Part shown: one piece after another, positions 50,801-59,800 of the stretch
How the letters are laid out: each line of letters opens with the position of its first letter
Numbering within the stretch: position 1 is the first letter of the stretch
Assembly: GCA_029215795.1 (NCBI GenBank)
Contig: JARDYH010000001.1
Span: 181,977,654-182,041,653, forward strand
Origin: Anniella stebbinsi
Lineage: Eukaryota; Chordata; Lepidosauria; Squamata; Anniellidae
Length of the DNA stretch: 64,000 nucleotides
Reading direction: 5' to 3'
The notes under the pieces: model-generated
What the model was told of the DNA's origin: nothing
Databases searched by the model: none
Seen by the model: the letters and a program-made list of their open reading frames with translations, nothing else
Made by a program: the position numbers and the translations under genes

Positions 50801-53800
50801 CATTCATTTAGTTTCAAAGGCTATTACTATCACTTTAAACAGCAGATGGAGAAGGCACCTGATTCAGACAGCACTTGGAGGAGCTGCTCTTTCAAGTGCC
50901 AGCAGAGTACCTCCGTTTGGATGGCAAGTGACATATGGAAAAGGTGCCCAACTTGGCTGCCATTTGGTGAAACAGTTCCTCCAAGCACCAGCCAAGTCCC
51001 TTCCCTTCACATACCACTTGCCGCACTAAACAGGAGGGTGAGTGGCACATGAAGGATGTGCATGACTGAGCCAATACTTTGAGGAACTGTTCCTCTAAGC
51101 AGAAGCCAAGTCCCCTTTCTCTGTGCAAAGAGAAAGGAAAAACGGGCAGAGAAAAATGGGGCTGGGGTGAACAGAGAAAGAAAAAATGGGCGTCTGGCAG
51201 TTCTTATCAACCAGGATAAATACAAGTATAACACGGTGCTCCCCAAAGCAACTTGCCCACATCCTCAGGCTGAACAAAGTGAAACTCGCCCATCAAAACT
51301 GGACAAGAGGCTGTCCCACATACCTCATCAGAATCTACGCTTAATGTGGAGTCCACGTCTGAGTATCTATGAACAATTTTATCAGCAAAGTGTTTTAGAA
51401 CTTAATCACAGAGCATTTCAAGGGCTCTTTCACGACCCTAAGGTCTAGAATATTATAGCCCCTTAACCATCTGAAACTACTCCACTGGACAACACTGTGC
51501 CGATGCAACGGAAGCAAAGAAGACTAATGTCTTCACTGGCCTCACCACCACAAAGTAGATTGCAAAATGGACTCTAACCTGTTTCTGATCAGATTCATCC
51601 AGGACTTTTTTCCACCATCACCATCACCCATGCCCTGAGCTCCTAAGGACTTAGGAGTGATTGTCTCAAATGCCCATGTCATCTCCTCATTCCACAGATC
51701 AACCACGACTTCAACAGCTCTAGCAGCTTAATAATCCCCCATAGCATTTACCAACCTTTCTGAACCTGTTGACCTCCACATCTTTGCCTAACCAGATTTC
51801 AGTCACACATGCCAAGTCACCTTGTTCATCCAGTATTGAACCCTGGACCACATAGCTCTTTGCAGTTATTTACCTGGTGTTAAGTCACAGCATTTTGTAA
51901 CCTGATCGGTTTCCACTAGAGCAGACAGGAATATGTTGGTTGGTACACCCAAAGGATACAAAATGGCCAGATTCGGATGTCATGATAGCCCATGATAGTT
52001 TAATAAGGTACGCACAGCAGCTTATTTTTTAAAAATAGCCCATGATCCCCCACCACACAAGCAGGCTAATAAGCTACTGCATGTAATTTGACTCTCCCCC
52101 TCATCCCTGCTCTGCTGCAGTTCTCCAGCCCGAGCATCGGCACTATTTCATCTCTGAGGTGCTGGATGTTTGCAGGAGTGGGACGAAAGTTCATATACAG
52201 CCTCCCCCAGTCAGGAGGTACCTGATCCCCCATCAAACTCCTGCACAACCACTCACCAAGAAGAGAAAATCCTGAGTGCACCAAAAAGGAGGAAGTGGCT
52301 AGAAAACCTTGGGGGGTTGCAGGATTGAGACAAAACTCCATACACAGCCTCTCCTAGTCAGGAGGCAAACAATCCACCATCACCCCCTCCCCCCAGCATT
52401 GACTCCAGAGGAGTGAAAATCCCAAGTGGATAGTGAATAGAAAACCTTGGGGGTTTGCAGGATCGGGAAAAAAACTTCATACATAGCCTCCTCTACTGTA
52501 GAGGCACACAATGCACATCAAAAACCTGCACACTGGCACTGGCACCTGGGAAGGAGTGGAGGGGTAGCGGTTCAACTGCTCTTGCCACACAGCTCTTTAA
52601 CCAACCCAAATGAGTCATGGTCACCACCAGACAACATAACCCACGATGGTTTAAATAACCCACTCTTACAGACCGTGGATTATCAAAGTGGGTTATTTTG
52701 GCCAATTAAGTCATCATGAGTTTTTAAGAAAGCCTCCCATAGCAGCTTAATTAACCCATCATGGGTTACTGTGACATCCAAACCCAGTCAAAATGTGTCC
52801 TTTCTCTTCTCATCCAGTGGTCTGTTCCACCTCCACAGCCATGTCTTCCTTTCCCCATTATAACTGAAATAGTAGTATCCCTCCTTCCTTCCTTCCCTCC
52901 CATCCAAATGCACGTCTAGTTTAGTAAGTTGCCTTATAGTTACCCACAGAAGGTTGCCTTGGTCCATCTAGGCTGTCCATAGTGACTTGTAGCACCTCTA
53001 CACAGTTTCAGTCAGGATTTTTCCAGCCCTACTTGAAGATGCTGGAGATTGAACCCAGGAACTTCTGTATGCGTGTTCACCACCACTAAGCTACACTAAT
53101 AAAACGAAGGCTACTGTATTCAAAGATCTTGTCAATCCAGAAAATGTACAAAGGTGATAAAGAGACTTGAAGGGCTGGAATGTTAAGGGAATAAGGTAAA
53201 CTACAAATATACGAAATCATTACAAAGCAGTAAAAACAATTGTCCCGGTCTTCTGAGGATATGGCAAGGAGGAATGGGTATAAATTACAGTCAATTCAAC
53301 ACAAGGTAACTAAGGATGCTGTGAACATCATTCTCTGGAGAGTCTAGGTTAGATAACCACATCTGTATAGCAGATATCCTGCCTCAGACTAGGCACTTGG
53401 ATTTAATGGCTCACTGGGTTCCAACTAACTCATTTGGTACAACTGTAGAAGCCCCAGATTCAAGTTCCCACTCAGTTACAAAGCTCAACAGGTGGCATTA
53501 CATCAGGGGTTACTGTGAGAATAAACAAATGATATAAGAATTGTAAAGCACTTTGTACACTCAAGACATGCTATAGAAATTTTAAAAATACAATATTCCA
53601 GGAACACTTTTTATGACAGTCTAACATCCAGGGTGATAAATGAAATTTAAAAAATGAAATAAATACATACTTCTTTAGTTAAAATTGCTGTAAGGAATCA
53701 AGCCCTTTAGCTGTTCAGACACTATGGCTGCAATATAGCAAAGTCTGAAAATAAGCCTTCTGTACTTGGGAATAAGCCCCCCTGAACCCAGTGGGACTTC

Positions 53801-56800
53801 CCCCTAAGTTATCATGCATGGGGTCAGGCTGTCCCTTTTCCAAGATGAAAATGACGTAGAATTTGCTGGGCCTTGAAATAAGAGTTTGTAGATAATCTGC
53901 TATCTAGCTAAAGGCAGTTATAAAGGCAGAATAGGTGGAGACACAAAAAAAGGAAGATCATTACAGCTGTGTTGTATATCTGGCTAAACGTAAGAAATTT
54001 TTAGCACCACAAATGTTTCTTTCAGCAACTGTCTTTTACAATGAAGATTCTGATATGGCAGAAGCATTGGTGACTGGACAGCATGACAGGATCACCTACT
54101 TTATAAAACTGTAGTAGTATAAGGGATAATTTATTACACATCAGGCACAATCCTTTAGATAGACAAAAGTCCCCCACTCAGCACATTTTATGTCTAAACA
54201 TGCATTAGATCACACCCTTAATTAACTAAGTGAATAGATATATATGGTTGTCTCCCTCCCTTTTTCCAAAATATTCAAATGGAAAATCTAATCACTGAAA
54301 TTCAGAAACCACATATTAAGAAACCATTTAGTGAATTTCAACAGTATATGATGAATACAAAGACTTACAAAGGCCTACTGCCTAAAAATGTATAATCCTG
54401 CATTAAGCAGGGGGTTGGATTCGATGGCCTTATAGGCCCCTTTCAACTCTACTATTCTATGATCTTTATAGAATGGGAGTGAGATATTAAATATAATCAA
54501 TTTTGGAAAAGGGATTTGTCTCTCAATAAAAAGTGATGCAAGATAGAATTAGGAGCAATCCTACATGTGTTGACATTACATATCTGCCAGAGAAAGATGT
54601 GTCAATTGCATGGAGCATTACTCAAGATGGAAATGTTCTCTACCACTGAGGTACAGTAATAAAACTAAGACTATTATGTTCAAAATGCTCACCTCTTTCA
54701 CATATGATAAAACTGTAGGACAGTGACAAACCAGTTCTGTTCAGTCACATCCTTTGCATCTGGAAAGTTCCTATGTAGTGAGAAGTGAGTTCCATTTTGA
54801 TCAGTGGTACTTACTTAAAAGTGTGCATAAAATTGCAGCCTTAGCCTCCAAACAGTGATGCTGTTTAGTATCTTGTGTCCAAGCAGATATCACTCTGCAG
54901 TACAAAAAGGCACTTGCTCCGTATGACCAAAGGTTTCAGATTATGGTCCTAGGTTGCAAAATGGCACTATTTAGTTACTAACTAATATGTTAATTGTACG
55001 TGCAACAATTAGGCATGCATGCTTGTTCAGAAAAATATGAATTTCAAAATGGGAAACTATTTAAAACAATCCAAACTCTCAGAAAGAGTTTTTAAGAATT
55101 ATTACAGAAATAATTGGGTACCAAATCCCACTAAACCCCTCAGTAGTTCTGCTAGGTTAACTGAAAGGTACAAAGGAAAGGAAAAAAATATGCTGGATAT
55201 ATTTCGACTGCAATATATGTTATATCACCATGGAGTTGCTGGTTTATTTTTGCCATCAACTTTGTTATATTTTATTAGATCAGTTTTGTACATGTAGTAT
55301 TATTTTAGGGCTGCAGCCCAATTTGAAAAATTTTAATTGATTAATGAAATGAATTTGGGTCGAATTGGGTCACCCTGGATTTAATGACAGAGGGAAGGAA
55401 ACCAATATCCAAGAACCAATAGAAGATCTCCTAGAAAAACCCAAGCAGAAAGCTGTACATCTAAGGCAGATGTGTGGAGCGCAGTCAAGAAAAGCAGGGA
55501 GCAGACCAGCACCTCTGCATCACTGCCAAAACCGGTGCTTAAGTTTCCCTAAGGTACTGTGCAAATGCTTTGTGGCACATGTGCTGCCATAATCATGACT
55601 CCAGGGGTTCTCATCTTAGCAAGCCTCTCTGAGTAAATAAATAAATAAAATAACTGTGTATCCCAACATAACATGGACAAAATAAAGACAACTGCCTAGA
55701 GCATTCACTTTTGCCCTCAGATTGAGAAAAGTCAACACAAGGGAATTAGAAGAAAGGACCCTATGATCCTTTAGCATGTAGGAAAGGATCCCAATAAGAG
55801 ATCCATAGTTCCACAGTAGTAGCAGTTGTTGCTGTTATTATTATTATTGGAAATATGCATTTACCCCTGCCATTCCAATGATTGATTGACCATCTATTTT
55901 CTGGACCTATCAAGACCTCTGATAGAGCCTGCACCTCCCATGGAAATTGTCATCAATGTCATAACAGCAGAAGTAGTAAAGTTCATCCATTCTAGTTGAG
56001 CACTACTTCAAAATGCTCTTGCACAAATCCTTAAAGTGCAATTCTTTGTAGGATAGGGATGCTGAACCCATTGAAATCATCCACACATTTGAGATATAAG
56101 AGAATGCTAGGGGAGGACACACAGGCACAGTATGCACATGATTAAGAACCCACAGTTAATAAACCATGGATATTGAGAAGACAAGGGGAGCACATACCAT
56201 ATTTCACTGAATGTAAGACGCTATCAATTGTAAGTCGCACCTTAATTTCAGGGCCAACAACAGGGAAAAAGCTTTACATCGATTCTAAGTCGCACCTTAA
56301 TTTCAGCACCCCTTCCCCCCTCCCCACTCACCTCCATTGCCGTCGCCTGTCCTCGCTGCCGCCACCGCTCCGCACCGCTGCCAGTGCTCACCTCGGCCTG
56401 GCAAGGCGTCATTCCCAGTCATGAGGCGAGTGTTGCCAGCGGCTCGGAGCAGTGGCGGCAGCAGCGAGGATGGGCAACGGTGATGGAGGGGAGGGGGGAG
56501 GGTTAGGGCCCCACAAGTCCTCCCTTACCTTGATCGCTGCTGCCTCGGCCTGGGAAGGCTTCAGTACTGGGAAGAAGGCCGCGATCTCGCGAGATCTCCC
56601 GAGATCGCAGCCTCCTTCCCAGTATTATAACCTTCCCAGGCTGAGGCAGCAGCGATCAAGGTAAGTGGGGAGGGGGGACTTCTGACCGGCTAGGGCGAGG
56701 CGCAGGAGGGGCATGCAGAGTCCTAGTGCCTTCTGCAAAACGCAGGAGAAATCCCACTATTGCAAGACGCCATCGATTCTAAGACGCACCCCATTTTTAC

Positions 56801-59800
56801 AGATGTAAACATGGGAGAAAAAGTGTGTCTTAGAATCGAAATACGGTAAAAGAAGATATCGAGGAGCAGGAAAATGTGCAAAAAAGGGCAACTAAAATGA
56901 TCAAAGGGCTGGAGCAACTCCCTTATGAGGAAAGGTTATAACAGCTAGGATCATTTAGCTTGGGAAAAAAATGATTAAGGGAAAACATGCTAGAGGTGTA
57001 CAAAATTATGCATGATGTGGAAAATGTGGATAGGAAGACATTTTTCTATCTCTGTCATGATACTAGAACTCAATGGGGTCATCCCATGAAGTTGATTGGT
57101 GGGAGATCCAGGACAGATAAAAAGAAGCACTTCTTCACACTGTGCACAGTGAAACTATGGAATTCACTTCTATAAGATGTAGTGATGGACAGCAATTTGG
57201 AAGGCTTTAAAAGGGAGTTGGACAAATTCCTGGAGGAGAAGGCTATCAATGGCTACTAGTCCTGATGGTTATATGCTACCTCCAGTATCAGAGGCAGTAT
57301 GCCAATATACACCAGTTGCTGAGAAACATGGAGGGAAGGTGTTGTTGCACTCATGTTCTGCTAGTGGGGTTCCTGTAGACAGCTGGTTGGCCACTGTGTG
57401 AGCAGAATGCTGGACTAGATGGAGCATTGGTCTGATCCAGCATGACTCTTCTTACAAGCGTGTTGGTTCCTGTGCATCCGCCCACTCAGATGAATAACAC
57501 GCTCCATCCATGGATTTATCGTGACGTCGAAACCATGAACCCCCTCAACAAACAAGAGTACCAGATCTTACCATCACAGATGACTATTAGTGGGTGAGTG
57601 TATGGGAACCAACATGCATACTCACTCCAGCTCATCTTCTTAATAAGCCACAGTTTGTTAACCCTGGGTTGTTATGACATGCAAATTGTAGTATTTGGAG
57701 CAATAGTAGAAGAGCAGTTTGACTATTAAGTGGCACCAGTTGTTCAGAACATAGTTCATCAGTTTTAGAACAACTTCACTGACTCCCCATGCACTTGGGG
57801 TTTAAAGTACTGGCGCTGATCTATAATGCTCTGTACAGCTTGGGACCAGGCTATCAAGGATGATGCTCCAGTAAGAAACCTGCCTGTTCTTTTAAGATAA
57901 TTCTCAGGTGGTCCTTCTTTGGGTCCTGCTACATAGTGACACTAGGCAAATGGTAACAGGGCGAAAAGGCACTCTCTAATACTCTCCCACTCCAGTAACT
58001 TTATTGTATATAGCTAAAGGCCTTTACAATACACAAGAACATTAAAAAGGAAGAGAACTTTCCCAGTGTAAATATTCTCACTCTAATAAAATGTGGGTGC
58101 TAGGTAAAAACAGTTTTATTTACCAGACCTTTAAATTCAGGAATTTTTTACATGCTTGCTGCTTTAACAGTGGCCCCGTCCAGAAGATACCTTAAAACAC
58201 AGCTTTAACCACGTGAATTAGGCTTTCTGCCTCATTCACAGTGGTTAAACTGTGGTTTAAGGTGTATTCTGAACAGGGGCAGAATAAAGTTACTGATGGT
58301 TGTTTTATCATTTTGCATTTAAGTTGTTGTATTGCCTAAAAACAGAATTGAAGTACAATGTTTGATGGTTTCTTGTAGGAAAACTTTGAGACACTTAAGT
58401 AATAATTTGGTTGACAAGGGCAGGGTAAAACATATTAAATAAATAAAATAAAGGCTCGCAGACAAATAATTGAGATTTGGAACAGTTCTCTCCTTACCTC
58501 ATCCTATCAATCCTGCTTTTCTGTTTTTGTTTTCAGGAAGTGTTTAGAAAACAGCCAGCTGGAAAATGCAGCTTTTTTAAAAGACATCTTTTTCTACCTT
58601 GAGCTAAAAAAAAATCCACCATTCTTTAAGAAATTGGTCCAAAGAATACATGGTGCCCAATCCCAGAGGATATGGGCCAAACTCAAGTCTAGATGCCAAT
58701 CCAGGAAAGCATAACAATTGGGCAAACCAGAATTGCCGTGAATCTGCAACACAGTTCACTCATATTTTGTCCTGGGTTGCACAATACTGACAGCCCACGG
58801 TGGCTTATTGAAACTACAGTGAGCCACAGTGCATGCCAGATGGTTGTTGAATATTCAAGCCATGGCTTGTCATGTTGTTCAAACCCAAGCAGTGGGGTTT
58901 GTGCGAGGGTTAAGAAACCCTTCCATGACCCCAGAACAGGCCACTGTTTAACCCTCACACAATCCCTGCCACCCAGGTTCAAATGCCACAAGTCGCAGCT
59001 TGAATGTTATAATGGCTACCTACACGTGCCACAATGGTTTTATTTGATCATGCAAACTGGCCCATGATCTCAAAGCCATATAAAGAAATAGAGAATGTGA
59101 ATCATAACTGCTGAAATGGGTGGAATGACTCACTTTATTTGTTATATTTATACTTTGCCTTTTCTCCAGGAAGCTCAATATGGCATACCTGGGGTTCCCA
59201 GACAGTCTCCCATGCAGGTGTTTACTTCAGCAAGTTACTATATTATGTGCCTTTGGAACCAGGCCCAGGCCAGTTTTAGTCACTGGGCTGCACTTGCTTG
59301 TTGGCCAAGGTAAAAGTGGGAATTTAGGAGTGGGTAATGAAGGCTGCCAGTGAAACGACCAGGGTTGGACACAATTTATACATGCACCTTTTAAAATGAA
59401 AGTGCTTTTCTTAGACTGTACAACTTGACATGTTCGAAAACTTCTCCTGCTGCCTAACAAAAGCTCTCACTGAACACAGAAGTATAGTATATTCAGGAGG
59501 GGGGCTCTTGCCCCAGCTTTCTTTATTAGGTTGTTGTTTTTTTCTGTGTCCATGGCGTTTTCCCATGGAGCAACACTGAATCTATGAACTCCTACTACCT
59601 GTAGCCTGAAGGAAAAAAGTTCAAGTACAGCATCGCCCCTGCCTCTGCTGCATGTCCCCCACACCCACCCACCTGAGGAAGCCGGGCAGGAAAGGCAAAA
59701 TTAACGTGACATCAAAAGCCCTCAGAGGTGGGCTGAGACAGCCTGATGTGGGATAGCAAACAACAACAACAACAACAGACCACGACTTCAGGGGAAACCA

